64,000 nucleotides of DNA from an uncultured Opitutia bacterium. GTDB taxonomy: Bacteria; Verrucomicrobiota; Verrucomicrobiia; Opitutales; Opitutaceae. This document shows, piece after piece, positions 39,078-47,479 of this stretch; within the stretch, counting starts at the first letter, position 1, and the number at the start of each line of letters is the position of its first letter. A model generated the notes under the pieces. That model did not search any database and had not been told where the DNA came from. It saw nothing but the letters and a program-made list of their open reading frames with translations. The position numbers and the translations under genes were made by a program. The stretch is taken from positions 1-64,000 of the forward strand of contig CAIRTK010000001.1 in assembly GCA_903881475.1 (NCBI GenBank), read 5' to 3'.

Positions 39078-41633
39078 TCAGTCCGGCCGCGCGAGCCAGG
39101 CGGCGAGATCGGCGTCCTCGAGGACATTGAAACCGAACTGGTAGTCGTGGGCGAGCAGGCTGGCGTAGGCGGGTTCCAGGAAGCGGCGGCAGTGCAGGAT
39201 GACGCGGGCGCGCTGGCCGGGGGCGCGGACGAGCCGGCCGAGCGCCTGGTTGACCTTGGTCATGCCGGGAATCTGATAGACCCGGCGGAAGGCGGCCTCG
39301 CGGCCGAGCGGGGAAAATTCCGCCAGCCGCGCGCGCTGCACCGGGTTGACCTCCGGCAGAGCCGGCCCGACGACCATCGCATGCGTCACGCGGCCGCCCA
39401 GCGCATCGATACCCTCGGCAAAGCTGGAGCCGAGCACGAGGAACAGCGCGTCTGTGAACGCGAGCGACTGCTCGACCCACGCGGTCTGGGCCGCGAGATC
39501 GTGCAACCGCGGCTGGACGGCGACGCGCAGGGGGGCGGCGCGCTCGAGTTCGCGGGCGACCGACTCGGCGTAGGCATAGCTCGGGAAGAACACCGCCACG
39601 GGGCCCCGCGCCGAAGCCTGCAGGGCGGCAATCGTGGCGGCGGTCGTGGCGAAATGACGGGAGCGTTGCTGGAAGGTGGTGTCGACGCGCGCGTCGACGG
39701 CGATGTCATAGGCGTGGTCGCGCCAGGGAGTCCGCGCACTCAGGTGCGCGACTTCGGAGATCGTAGATCGCAGATCGCAGATCGGGCTGCCGGACAGTTC
39801 CGCAGCGGATGCGGGGTTCGAAATCATTCTGGTTTCCGGTATCCGCACTCCGAGATTGGAGATACCGCAGGATTCGGCGAAGCTGTCGGCTGGGGTCAAC
39901 GTGGCGCTGGCCAGGACCACGCCACCGTATTCGCGCAGGGTTTCACCGATGGCGTCGGCGGCGTCGAGGCAGGTGAAGGCGAGTTCGCCGGGCCGCGGGC
40001 ACCAGAGCAGTTTTTTGAGGCGGCCATCGGCCAGCCAGTCGTTGAGTTCCTGCACCTGCCAGAGCTGCCCGCTGAAATGCGGGCCGAGCGCGGCGTAGTC
40101 GAGCGGCAGGTCGGCGAGCAGGCTGGCGATCTTGGCGAGGGTGTCGGCGGTGTCGGCCTCGAGTGCGGGGTCGAGTGCGTCCACCGGCTGGAGCGCGAGG
40201 AGCAGCCGGGACCAGCTTTCCCAGGCCCGGACCAGCGGAGCCGGGGCGTGGAGGTGGTCGAGCTCCGCGAGCAGGGCCCGGGCGTCGTCGGCCCGCGCGG
40301 CGTGCGAGTGGGCGTCGGCCACCCGCGAGGGCAGGTTGTGCGCCTCGTCGAGGATGAGCAGGGTGCGCGCGGGATCAAAGCCGGGCTGGTTATAGAAGAG
40401 CGGGCGGGTGCGGGGCGCGAAGACGTAGTTGTAGTCGCCGATCCAGACGTCGTTGAAGGCGAGCGCGGCGCGGGTGATCTCGTAGGGACAGATGCGAGCG
40501 TCGCGGCCGGCGGCGCGGAGGGTGTCGAGGTCGCGCGGGTGGTTTTCCAGGAGGTAGAACCGCGACAGGCCGCTCGCGGGCCAGCGTGCCTCCAGCCGGT
40601 CGAGGTACCCGCACGACTCGCGCACGCAATGGAACGTGGCGTTGATGCAGTGCTCGCCCTTGTTGCGCACATGCCAGACCGCGACCGGCGTGGCGGCCGC
40701 TGCGATCAAAGATTCCGGATTCAAGAGGGAAGAGACCGGAGCGGCAGATGCCCTTGAATCTGGAGCCTGGAATTTTCCTTTGGCGCCGGATGGCGCCGTC
40801 ATGGCGGCGAGGGTGCGGACGACCTGGAGCTGGCCGGTGGACTTGCTGGTGAGGTAGAGCGCGCGGTCGAAGTGGCCGGCGCGAAGCTGGCCGAGGGCGA
40901 ACTCGAGCAGCACGCCGGTCTTGCCGAAACCCGTGGGCGCCTCGAAGAACACGAGGGGCTGCCGCTCGAACGCGGCGGTGAGCTCGGCCCGGGTCGTTTC
41001 CTGGCCGGGGCGCAGGGTGGCGAACGGCGAATGGAAGCGCAGGCCGCGCAGCCGTTCGCGGGCACGCAGGCGGAGGTTGAGGAATTCGGCCACGCGCTCG
41101 AGCTGGGCGCGGAAGAGGCCCTCGTCGGCGGAGGTGAGCAGGACGGTTTGGGCGAGTCCGCTGCCGGTCTCCACGAATACGAGTTCGCCTCGAAGGGAGG
41201 AGGGACGAGTGTCGAGGAAAGAGGAGCCCAAGACGGTCGGGGAAATCCGGTCGAGGGTGAGGTAACTGGCGAGCTGCACGAAATAGCCGGGGTAGTCGGC
41301 GCGCAGGGCGGACTCGTCGGCGGGGAGCGGACGGGTGACGGTCTTGATCTCGCGGAGCGTCACGGCGCCGGCGAGGCGCACGCGCTGGTCGATGCGGCCG
41401 GTCAGGGTGAGCGTCCAGCCGGCGTGGAAGATCCGGCCGGTGATCGCGACCTCGAACTCGGCGCCGGGGGTTTCCTCCGTGGCGCGGGCGCGGAGCTCGT
41501 TGTGCCAGTGGGTGCCGAGCTGCGCCCGCCAGATCCCGGCGGAACCGCCGCCGGCATCATGCGGGCCGGTGGTGAACTCCGAGAATTCACCCACGCTCAG
41601 GCTGGCGCTGCGCTGGTCGAGGTTGAATTCCAT
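39078..41633 (-). CDS. PD-(D/E)XK nuclease fused to XPD/DinG-type Fe-S helicase
   Basis: 851 aa. Residues about 40-130 match a RecB/Cas4-like nuclease: H44, GRID (D82), REIK (E95, K97) and QLASY (Q120). A superfamily 2 XPD/DinG helicase follows: Walker A APTGFGKT (232-239), a four-cysteine Fe-S candidate (CINATFHCVRESC ... RICPYE), DEAHN and the C-terminal LGRLVRAPGQRARV. Cas4 enzymes use additional cysteines that are not evident here. About 43 residues around 39745-39870 and about 30 around 40700-40790 look like in-frame repeat insertions. The ATG at 41633 starts MEFNLDQRSASL. Likely roles are DNA repair or processing of branched or damaged DNA. Confidence 0.88.
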   Translation of the reverse strand: MEFNLDQRSASLSVGEFSEFTTGPHDAGGGSAGIWRAQLGTHWHNELRARATEETPGAEFEVAITGRIFHAGWTLTLTGRIDQRVRLAGAVTLREIKTVTRPLPADESALRADYPGYFVQLASYLTLDRISPTVLGSSFLDTRPSSLRGELVFVETGSGLAQTVLLTSADEGLFRAQLERVAEFLNLRLRARERLRGLRFHSPFATLRPGQETTRAELTAAFERQPLVFFEAPTGFGKTGVLLEFALGQLRAGHFDRALYLTSKSTGQLQVVRTLAAMTAPSGAKGKFQAPDSRASAAPVSSLLNPESLIAAAATPVAVWHVRNKGEHCINATFHCVRESCGYLDRLEARWPASGLSRFYLLENHPRDLDTLRAAGRDARICPYEITRAALAFNDVWIGDYNYVFAPRTRPLFYNQPGFDPARTLLILDEAHNLPSRVADAHSHAARADDARALLAELDHLHAPAPLVRAWESWSRLLLALQPVDALDPALEADTADTLAKIASLLADLPLDYAALGPHFSGQLWQVQELNDWLADGRLKKLLWCPRPGELAFTCLDAADAIGETLREYGGVVLASATLTPADSFAESCGISNLGVRIPETRMISNPASAAELSGSPICDLRSTISEVAHLSARTPWRDHAYDIAVDARVDTTFQQRSRHFATTAATIAALQASARGPVAVFFPSYAYAESVARELERAAPLRVAVQPRLHDLAAQTAWVEQSLAFTDALFLVLGSSFAEGIDALGGRVTHAMVVGPALPEVNPVQRARLAEFSPLGREAAFRRVYQIPGMTKVNQALGRLVRAPGQRARVILHCRRFLEPAYASLLAHDYQFGFNVLEDADLAAWLARPD

Positions 41634-41681
41634 CGGTTCACCACGAACGACACGAAACCCGAGGAAGGCCAATCCTGGAAG

Positions 41682-41795
41682 TTGGCCGCAAAAAGACGCA
41701 AGGGATCCGGGGCTGCGAAGGAGCCTCCATTGCGCCTATAGGCGCAATGGAAACTTGAGATGAAGCCTTGGAAATTTTGTGCCTCTTTGCGGCAA
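41682..41795. repeat. Long palindromic element A7
   Basis: It begins TTGGCCGCAAAAAGACGCAA and ends GTGCCTCTTTGCGGCAA. It has the best centre of the family, a 24-bp perfect palindrome (41727-41750) built on GCGCCTATAGGCGC. It lies between recO and the helicase gene, both on the minus strand. Confidence 0.9.
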
Positions 41796-41843
41796 AACCT
41801 CCGTGGCTTGGGTTGGGGGCCCTTGGTTCCGCCGGTGGGAAAT

Positions 41844-42470
41844 TCATTCCAGCAGGACCTCGGTGTGGTGCCGGAGGTAGTTTTCGAGGTGCTGGATCAG
41901 GGTTTCGGATTTTGGATTTTCGGCTGCGGATTCTCCCAGCTCCGCCAGCGGGGTGTGCAGCCGTTGCTCGGCGGCCGCCCGCAGCGCGGCGGGCAGCGAG
42001 GCGAGCCAGTCCTGTTTCACCGGATAACCCTCGTCGCGGGCAAAGCAGTAGAGGCTCTTGAACCAGACGAGTTCGGGCCGGGCGCCGGCGGCGAAGGACG
42101 CGAGGGCCTGGCGCAGCAGCGCGGCGACCTGCGTGCGGCTGTCCTCGTGCACGGGATTGCGGGCGATGAGCGCGGCCAGCGCGGAAGCGTGGCGGAGCGT
42201 GCCGTAGCTGCGGCCGAGGTCGGCATGGCGCGTCAGCAGGCGGACCTCCTGCACGAACCAGGTCTGGCCCTGGTTGGAACTCTCGAGGCGGAGCGCGACC
42301 TCGTCGAACAGGTCCAGGGCGACGGAGGTGGCCGCGGCCTTGCGGGAGATGCGCTGGTGCACGAGCAGGGCGCCGTGGCCGGCGGAGAAGACGTTGAAAC
42401 CCTGAAAGGCGTCCGACGGCGGGCGCTTCAGCAGCACGAAGGCGTCGGTCTGGAGCGGGAGGCCGGGCAC
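41844..42470 (-). CDS. recO: DNA repair protein RecO
   Basis: 208 aa. The OB-fold N-terminus (LQTDAFVLLKRPPSDAFQGFNVFSAGHGALLVHQR) and the helical C-terminal domain (RHASALAALIARN ... WFKSLYCFARDEGYP) fit RecO, which loads RecA with RecR. A zinc finger is not evident. Residues SAAENPKSE near the C-terminus are encoded by an E-type repeat (41901-41932). It starts at GTG 42470, only four bases after the DUF502 gene stop, so the two are co-transcribed. Confidence 0.8.
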   Translation of the reverse strand: MPGLPLQTDAFVLLKRPPSDAFQGFNVFSAGHGALLVHQRISRKAAATSVALDLFDEVALRLESSNQGQTWFVQEVRLLTRHADLGRSYGTLRHASALAALIARNPVHEDSRTQVAALLRQALASFAAGARPELVWFKSLYCFARDEGYPVKQDWLASLPAALRAAAEQRLHTPLAELGESAAENPKSETLIQHLENYLRHHTEVLLE

Positions 42471-42474
42471 ACGA

Positions 42475-43134
42475 TCAGGCCCCGGGGCCGGGGGACTTCA
42501 GGGCGGGCCACGGTGGCACGACGGCGCCGCCGGAGATGACCATCTTCATGCCGTCACCGACGGACATATCGAGGATGGTGATTTCCGTGGGCGGGAAAAA
42601 GAGGACGAAGCCGCTGGTGGGGTTGGGCGACGTCGGCACGAAGACTGACCAGAGTTCCTGGCCGGCGCGGGCCTGGGCCTCGGCCTGGGTCTTGCTGGTG
42701 AGGAACCCGAGGGTCCAGACGCCGGTGCGGGGATATTGCACGAGCACGACCTGGCTGAAGAGATTGCGGTTCTGGGAGCCGAAGGTGGCGACGACCTGCT
42801 TGACGGAGCTGTAAACCGTGTTGAGGCCCGGGATCCCGAGGATGACGCGCTCGCCCAAGTCGAGCAGGTATTTGCCGAAAAAATAATGGGAGACGAAGCC
42901 GAACAGCGTGATGAGGGCGAACACCACGAGGGTGGCGGCGATTTCCCAGACGAGCGGGATGTCCTGGAAGCGGCTGGGGATGATCGTGTCGAACAGCGGC
43001 CGGAAGCTGCCGCCGACCATCCCGGTGATCTTGAAAAAAGCCCAGACCGTGATCCCGAGCGGCGCGAGCAGGAAGAGGCCCGAGAAAAAGGCGGTGCGGA
43101 GGGTGACGGTTTGATCGGGGGGGCGGGCGGACAT
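42475..43134 (-). CDS. DUF502-family membrane protein
   Basis: 219 aa. Two transmembrane helices (AFFSGLFLLAPLGITVWAFFKITG and IAATLVVFALITLFGFVSHYFFGKYLL) are followed by the conserved DUF502 region GERVILGIPGLNTVYSSVKQVV, PRTGVWTLGFLTSK and VFVPTSPNPTSGFVLFFPPTEI. The biochemical role is not established for the family. The ATG at 43134 begins MSARPPDQTV. Confidence 0.9.
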   Translation of the reverse strand: MSARPPDQTVTLRTAFFSGLFLLAPLGITVWAFFKITGMVGGSFRPLFDTIIPSRFQDIPLVWEIAATLVVFALITLFGFVSHYFFGKYLLDLGERVILGIPGLNTVYSSVKQVVATFGSQNRNLFSQVVLVQYPRTGVWTLGFLTSKTQAEAQARAGQELWSVFVPTSPNPTSGFVLFFPPTEITILDMSVGDGMKMVISGGAVVPPWPALKSPGPGA

Positions 43135-43220
43135 GGTGCGCACCCAAGGTCACGCAAAGCAGCGCGGACGCAAAAGTTTTTTATGAAAACCGCCGGTCTG
43201 CTACGCCGGGGGAATGGGAG

Positions 43221-43243
43221 TTTGTCACCTATTGGGTGACAAA
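43221..43243. repeat. Short palindrome H1
   Basis: TTTGTCACC-TATTG-GGTGACAAA. Its inner 19 bases fit TGTCAYYTAWYRRRTGACA, shared with H2 and H3 near 61.2 kb. It lies between ybeY and the DUF502 gene. Confidence 0.6.
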
Positions 43244-43258
43244 CGGCCAGTTGCTTTT

Positions 43259-43333
43259 GGCCGGTAGGAGCCGACGTAAGGAGGCTGGGTCGAGGGGCCA
43301 CGCCAGCCCAGCCTCCTCACGTCGGCTGCTACG
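43259..43333. repeat. REPIN-like element C2
   Basis: GGCCGGTAGGAGCCGACGTA (43259 on) is inverted, with small differences, by the segment ending TCACGTCGGCTGCTACGGGT. A short spacer separates them. It is the compact counterpart of C1 at 4069-4331. Confidence 0.8.
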
Positions 43334-43353
43334 GGTGGGCGGCTGATTCTCAC

Positions 43354-43974
43354 TCAGCGCCGCAGGGAGAAACGCGGGCGGACTCCGGCGGTCTGCAGAA
43401 GCTGCACGGCGCGGGCCTCGGCGCGGCGCATGACCCGCTTCTTGGCGGGCTGGAGGTCGTCATAGCCGGCCAGATGCAGCCAGCCGTGGACCAGATAGAG
43501 GATGAGTTCGGCGCTAAAATCGCGCCGGTGCTCCCGGGCATAGGCGGCGGCGGTGTCGGCGGACACGCAGATCTCGCCGGCCGTGCCGTGGGCGGGATCG
43601 CCTTCAAAGGTGATGACATCCGTCGGGGTCGGGTCCGCGAGGAAGTCGGCGTGAAGCCGGGCCTGCGCGGCGTCGGTCAGGAAAACGAGGGAGAGATCCC
43701 CGGGGGGGATTTTCGATTTTCGATCCGTGATTTTCGCTTTGGCGGCGGGCGCGGCATCGAAGTGAGCGTCGAGCGTGTGAATGGCGCGGGTCACGTCACG
43801 GCGGCCGAGCTTCAGGCGCGGGTGGCGGTTGGCAATGAAGACCGTCCGGAGGAATTTTCGATTTTTGATTCCCGATTTTTGATTCCCTGCAGGCTGCGCG
43901 GGCGAAACAGCGGAACGGATGGTTTTTCGAATATTGGGTTTCAACTTTCGAATTTTTTCGCCGGCCTCAGGCAT
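43354..43974 (-). CDS. ybeY: Endoribonuclease YbeY with altered metal motif
   Basis: 206 aa. YbeY matures rRNA 3' ends and takes part in ribosome quality control. The core reads FIANRHPRLKLGRRDVTRAI ... LVFLTDAAQARLHADFL ... PTPTDVITFEGD ... GEICVSAD ... HGWLHLAGYDD. The usual HGxLHLxGYDH ends in Asp (43456-43458), so the third metal ligand is changed. The first ~38 residues and AKITDRKSKIPPGD are encoded by E-type repeats, so the functional start may lie further in, near TVFIANRHPR. The start overlaps the pgpH stop by eight bases. Order phoH-pgpH-ybeY is common. Confidence 0.9.
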   Translation of the reverse strand: MPEAGEKIRKLKPNIRKTIRSAVSPAQPAGNQKSGIKNRKFLRTVFIANRHPRLKLGRRDVTRAIHTLDAHFDAAPAAKAKITDRKSKIPPGDLSLVFLTDAAQARLHADFLADPTPTDVITFEGDPAHGTAGEICVSADTAAAYAREHRRDFSAELILYLVHGWLHLAGYDDLQPAKKRVMRRAEARAVQLLQTAGVRPRFSLRR

Positions 43975-46342
43975 TAGCCTCGCTCGCGGGCGGCTGCTCG
44001 ACGGGGTACGCGACGCGGGCGTGCAGCATGTTCAGCAGCGTGAACTGGAAGCTGTTCTTGATCTTGGCGAGTTCCTCAAAGGTGAGCGGCGCCTCGTCGA
44101 GCTGGCCCTCGGCGATGCGGTCGCGGAAGATCCGGTCGAGCAGCGGGGCGAGTTGGCCGGCCGTGATGGACCGCAGGGAGCGCGTGGCGGCCTCCGTGCC
44201 GTCGGCGAGCGAGATGATCGCGCTTTCCTTGAACTGCGGCCGGGGGCCGTCGTAGCGGTAAACCTGCTCGGGGACGGTGCTGATGAGATGACCGAGCGGA
44301 CTTTCGCTGTCCTTCACCCCCGCGAGGCTGGCGAAGGGCGCGCGCGAGGCGGCGACGGCGCGGTCGTAGAAGTACCGCACGAGCGTGGTGCCATGGTGCT
44401 GCTGGATCACGTCGATGACGGCGCGGGGCAGGCGGTGGCGGCGGGCGAGCTCCACGCCGGCGGTGACGTGGTGCTTGATGATGCGGGCGGATTCCGCGGG
44501 GGGGAGCGAGTCGTGGGGATTGACGCGGTCGCGCTGGTTCTCGGTGAAGTAGCCGGCGTTGGGGGTCTTGCCGATGTCGTGGAAGAGGGCGCAGACCCGG
44601 GCGAGGAGCGGGTTGGCGCCGATGGCGTTGGCGGCGTTTTCGGCCAGCTGGGCGACGACGAGCGAGTGGTGGTAGGTGCCGGGCGCCTCGAGCTGCATGA
44701 GGCGGAGGAGCGGGTGGTTGTAATCGGTGAGTTCGAGGAGCGTGATGTCGGTGGTGCGCTTGAAGAGCGACTCGAGGACGGGCAGCACGCCGACGACGGC
44801 CATGCCGGTGAGCAGGCCGGTGGCGACGCCGGCGGTCATCTGGCGGACCAGGGTCGCGAGCGGCACCTGGTCGGCGAAGCCGATGGGCAGCGCGAAGAGT
44901 GCCAGCGTGAGGCCGCCGGCGGCGGCGGCGCGGACGACCCGCCCGCGCTTGTGCACCTCGCGGCAGCCAAAGATGGCCACGAGCGAGGCGAGGAAGGTGA
45001 GCACGATCAGGTCGAGCCGGTTGCCGTAGATGACGCCGGTGAAGATCGAGATCAGCAGCGCCATGAAGATGGCCGAGCCGGCGTCGATGAGGATGGCGAC
45101 GATCAGCGGCGCGAGCGCGGTCGGCGCGACGTAGGGGAGGGTCGAAGCCCACGAGCCGTCATGGATGAAGAAGTCCGCGCCGCCGAGGGAGTAGACGAGG
45201 CGGACGAGCGCGAGATTGACGATGACAACGAGGGCGAGGAGGCCGAGCCGGCCGTTGCTCTGGAGGGTTTCGCGGTCCTCCAGGCGGATGTAGATGACGC
45301 TGGCGATGACCATCGCGAGCACCAGGAGGATGCGGCCGAAAAGCGTGAGGTTCTCGCTGAATTCGGAGTCGGTGTGCTCGCGGACGAAGCGGCGGTAGGC
45401 CATGAGCATTTCATACTGCTCGGGTGCGACCCGCTCGCCGGGCTCGATGATGGTCTGGCCGCGGGCCACGCTGACCATGACCGGCTTGATCTGGCTCCCG
45501 GTCTCGGCCTCGCGCTGCCGGGTGGCTTCGCGGTCAAATACCAGGTTCGGCGCGAGGCCGACCCGGAAAAGGCGGAAAAGGGCCAGGGAGGCCGGACGCG
45601 GGAGGCCCTCGACGGCGAGGTTCACGCGCAGGAAGGTCATCGCGTCCTCCAGCGATTGCACGGAATGGACCGCCACCCCGCCGTTGGGGCGGGCGATCTG
45701 GAAAACCAGCACGCTGTCGGGGCTGGCGCTGCCGAGGCCGTCGTCATGGACCCCCTCGTTGGCGAGATCGCGCAGGGCGGAGAGCCCGTTCTCAAACAGG
45801 GCGGCGCGCTGCTTGGCGTCGCCGGCGGCAAGGACCGCGGCGACGTCCTCGACGGTGGCGTGATAGGGACCGCGGGCGTTGAAGGCGTCAACGACTCCGG
45901 CGAGGTCGGCGCGGCTGTTGCCGAGCAGCGAAACGTTGCCCGGGTGGGTGCGCTCGAAGGCCTCCAGCTGCACGAGCAGGTCGTGCGCGGCGGCCTCGAA
46001 CCGCTGAAACGGCTCGGGATCGAGCCGGTAAACCGGCGGGACCCGGGTGGCCATCTGCTCGCGCAGTGCGGCGGTCTTCTCGCCGCTTTCGTAGGTGAAG
46101 GCGGTGCGGGCGACGACGCGCACCGTCGCGAGCTGGTTGGGGAGGACCGGGACGTTGAGCGTGGTCAGGCCGGCGGAGCTGATGAGCACGATCGCGGTGA
46201 CCGTGGCGAAGAAGATGAGCATCGCGACCGCGCGGCTCCGGTCGAAGAACTCCCGCGTGGCCGAGTGGGCCGGCACCGGCCGTCCCGCCCGGCGGGCGTT
46301 GAGGCCGCCGACGAGGAGCTTGAGCTGGTTGCGAACGGACAT
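43967..46342 (-). CDS. pgpH: PgpH-type 7TM-HDED membrane HD phosphohydrolase
   Basis: 791 aa. A first transmembrane helix (AVAMLIFFATVTAIVLISSAG) and a large extracytoplasmic domain (about 80-330) are followed by a seven-helix segment (FGRILLVLAMVIASVIYI ... MTAGVATGLLTGMAVVGVLP). The cytoplasmic HD domain carries YHHSLVVAQLAENAA, CALFHDIGK and IIKHHVTAG. In Listeria PgpH hydrolyses cyclic di-AMP, and the same role is likely here. It lies between phoH and ybeY on the minus strand. Confidence 0.94.
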   Translation of the reverse strand: MSVRNQLKLLVGGLNARRAGRPVPAHSATREFFDRSRAVAMLIFFATVTAIVLISSAGLTTLNVPVLPNQLATVRVVARTAFTYESGEKTAALREQMATRVPPVYRLDPEPFQRFEAAAHDLLVQLEAFERTHPGNVSLLGNSRADLAGVVDAFNARGPYHATVEDVAAVLAAGDAKQRAALFENGLSALRDLANEGVHDDGLGSASPDSVLVFQIARPNGGVAVHSVQSLEDAMTFLRVNLAVEGLPRPASLALFRLFRVGLAPNLVFDREATRQREAETGSQIKPVMVSVARGQTIIEPGERVAPEQYEMLMAYRRFVREHTDSEFSENLTLFGRILLVLAMVIASVIYIRLEDRETLQSNGRLGLLALVVIVNLALVRLVYSLGGADFFIHDGSWASTLPYVAPTALAPLIVAILIDAGSAIFMALLISIFTGVIYGNRLDLIVLTFLASLVAIFGCREVHKRGRVVRAAAAGGLTLALFALPIGFADQVPLATLVRQMTAGVATGLLTGMAVVGVLPVLESLFKRTTDITLLELTDYNHPLLRLMQLEAPGTYHHSLVVAQLAENAANAIGANPLLARVCALFHDIGKTPNAGYFTENQRDRVNPHDSLPPAESARIIKHHVTAGVELARRHRLPRAVIDVIQQHHGTTLVRYFYDRAVAASRAPFASLAGVKDSESPLGHLISTVPEQVYRYDGPRPQFKESAIISLADGTEAATRSLRSITAGQLAPLLDRIFRDRIAEGQLDEAPLTFEELAKIKNSFQFTLLNMLHARVAYPVEQPPASEANA

Positions 46343-46349
46343 GGTGCGG

Positions 46350-46390
46350 AAAATTCGAAGGAAGAAATACGAAATTCGAAATTGGAGTTT
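46350..46390. repeat. E-type repeat between phoH and pgpH
   Basis: AAAATTCGAAGGAAGAAATA then CGAAATTCGAAATTGGAG. It is low-GC sequence with the same unit vocabulary as the repeats at 6.2 and 29.5 kb. Confidence 0.55.
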
Positions 46391-46407
46391 CGGGTCGGCG
46401 AAGCGGA

Positions 46408-47415
46408 CTAGGCTTTTCCGGCGGTGCCGTTTTCCTGGTGCATCGGATTCCGGTAGGCCTCGTAGGCGTCGATGATGCGGCCGACGAGCGGATGGCGGAC
46501 GACGTCGGCGCCGCTGAAGGTATGGAAGTCGATGCCGGGGATGTCGGCGAGGATGTGGCGGACCTCGAGCAGGCCGCTTTGCTTGGCGCGCGGCAGGTCG
46601 ATCTGGGTGATGTCGCCGGTCACGACCATGCGCGAATCCTCGCCGAGCCGCGTGAGAAACATCATCATCTGCTCGGGCGTGGTGTTCTGGGCCTCGTCCA
46701 GGATGATGAACGACCGCGAGAGCGTGCGGCCGCGCATGTAGGCGAGCGGGGCGATCTCGATGATGCCCTTCTCGGTCAGCCGGGCGGTGTCCTCGGGGTC
46801 GAGCATGTCGCCGAGGGCGTCATAGAGCGGGCGGAGGTAGGGGAGGATTTTCTCCCGGAGGTCGCCGGGGAGAAAGCCGAGGGTCTCGCCGGCCTCGACC
46901 GCGGGACGGGTAAGGATGATGCGCTCGACCTCGTTGCGCAGGAGCGCGGACACGGCGGCGGCCATGGCGAGGTACGTCTTGCCGGTGCCGGCGGGACCGA
47001 TGCCGAAGACGACGGGGTGCGCCAGCATCGACTGCAGGTAGAGTTTCTGGCCGAGGGTTTTCGGGACGATGCTCTTGCGGTTGGTGGCGATCACCAGGGG
47101 CTCGTCGATCAGCGCGCGCATCTGCTCGCCCTCGCCCCGGGCGAAACCGTCCGTGATGCGGTGAAAATCAGGCGTGCGGATCGTCATGCCCTGGCCGCGG
47201 GCCTCGTTCAGGAAATGGAACAGCGCCTCGGTGCGCCGGATGGGTTCGGCGGCGGACGAGGCGGTGGCGCCGGCGGGCGGCTCGATCTTGAGCCAGTCCT
47301 CGCGGGTCACGAGCTTAACGCCCAGGACGCGCTCGGCGTGCGTCAGGTTCTCCTCCCGCCCCGCATAGAGCGAGTGAAGGTGGCGCGGGCTGGGGAAGTG
47401 GAGGGTCTTGCTCAA
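46408..47415 (-). CDS. phoH: PhoH-family ATPase
   Basis: 335 aa from TTG 47415. The P-loop is FGIGPAGTGKTYLAMAAAV, with ILTRPAVEAGETLGFLPGDL, FIILDEAQNTTPEQMMMFLTRLG and VVTGDITQIDLP, all typical of the PhoH/YbeZ ATPase that works with YbeY in RNA metabolism. No ATG is available: TTG 47415 (LSKTLHFPSPRH) is the likeliest start, because sequence further up to GTG 47463 is repeat-derived. Confidence 0.94.
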   Translation of the reverse strand: MSKTLHFPSPRHLHSLYAGREENLTHAERVLGVKLVTREDWLKIEPPAGATASSAAEPIRRTEALFHFLNEARGQGMTIRTPDFHRITDGFARGEGEQMRALIDEPLVIATNRKSIVPKTLGQKLYLQSMLAHPVVFGIGPAGTGKTYLAMAAAVSALLRNEVERIILTRPAVEAGETLGFLPGDLREKILPYLRPLYDALGDMLDPEDTARLTEKGIIEIAPLAYMRGRTLSRSFIILDEAQNTTPEQMMMFLTRLGEDSRMVVTGDITQIDLPRAKQSGLLEVRHILADIPGIDFHTFSGADVVRHPLVGRIIDAYEAYRNPMHQENGTAGKA

Positions 47416-47443
47416 TGGCGGATTTCGGATGGCGGATACCGGA
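47416..47443. repeat. E'-type repeat unit at the 5' edge of phoH
   Basis: A 28-base segment starting TGGCGGATTTCGGATGGC matches 30601-30628 at the end of pyrR with one mismatch. A core GCGGATACCGGA also appears, inverted, inside the helicase gene (39833-39848). Confidence 0.75.
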
Positions 47444-47479
47444 CAGGGCGGAGGGGCCGCCACCTTGGAGCAGCAGTTC

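Noticed and set aside
38922-40757. 611-codon open frame opposite the helicase
   Set aside because: Antisense of conserved helicase motifs; no protein features of its own.
43919-46411. 830-codon open frame on the plus strand opposite pgpH
   Set aside because: It is the antisense of a clear membrane HD phosphohydrolase; the translation is Gly/Glu/Val-rich without motifs, as expected from high-GC codon structure.
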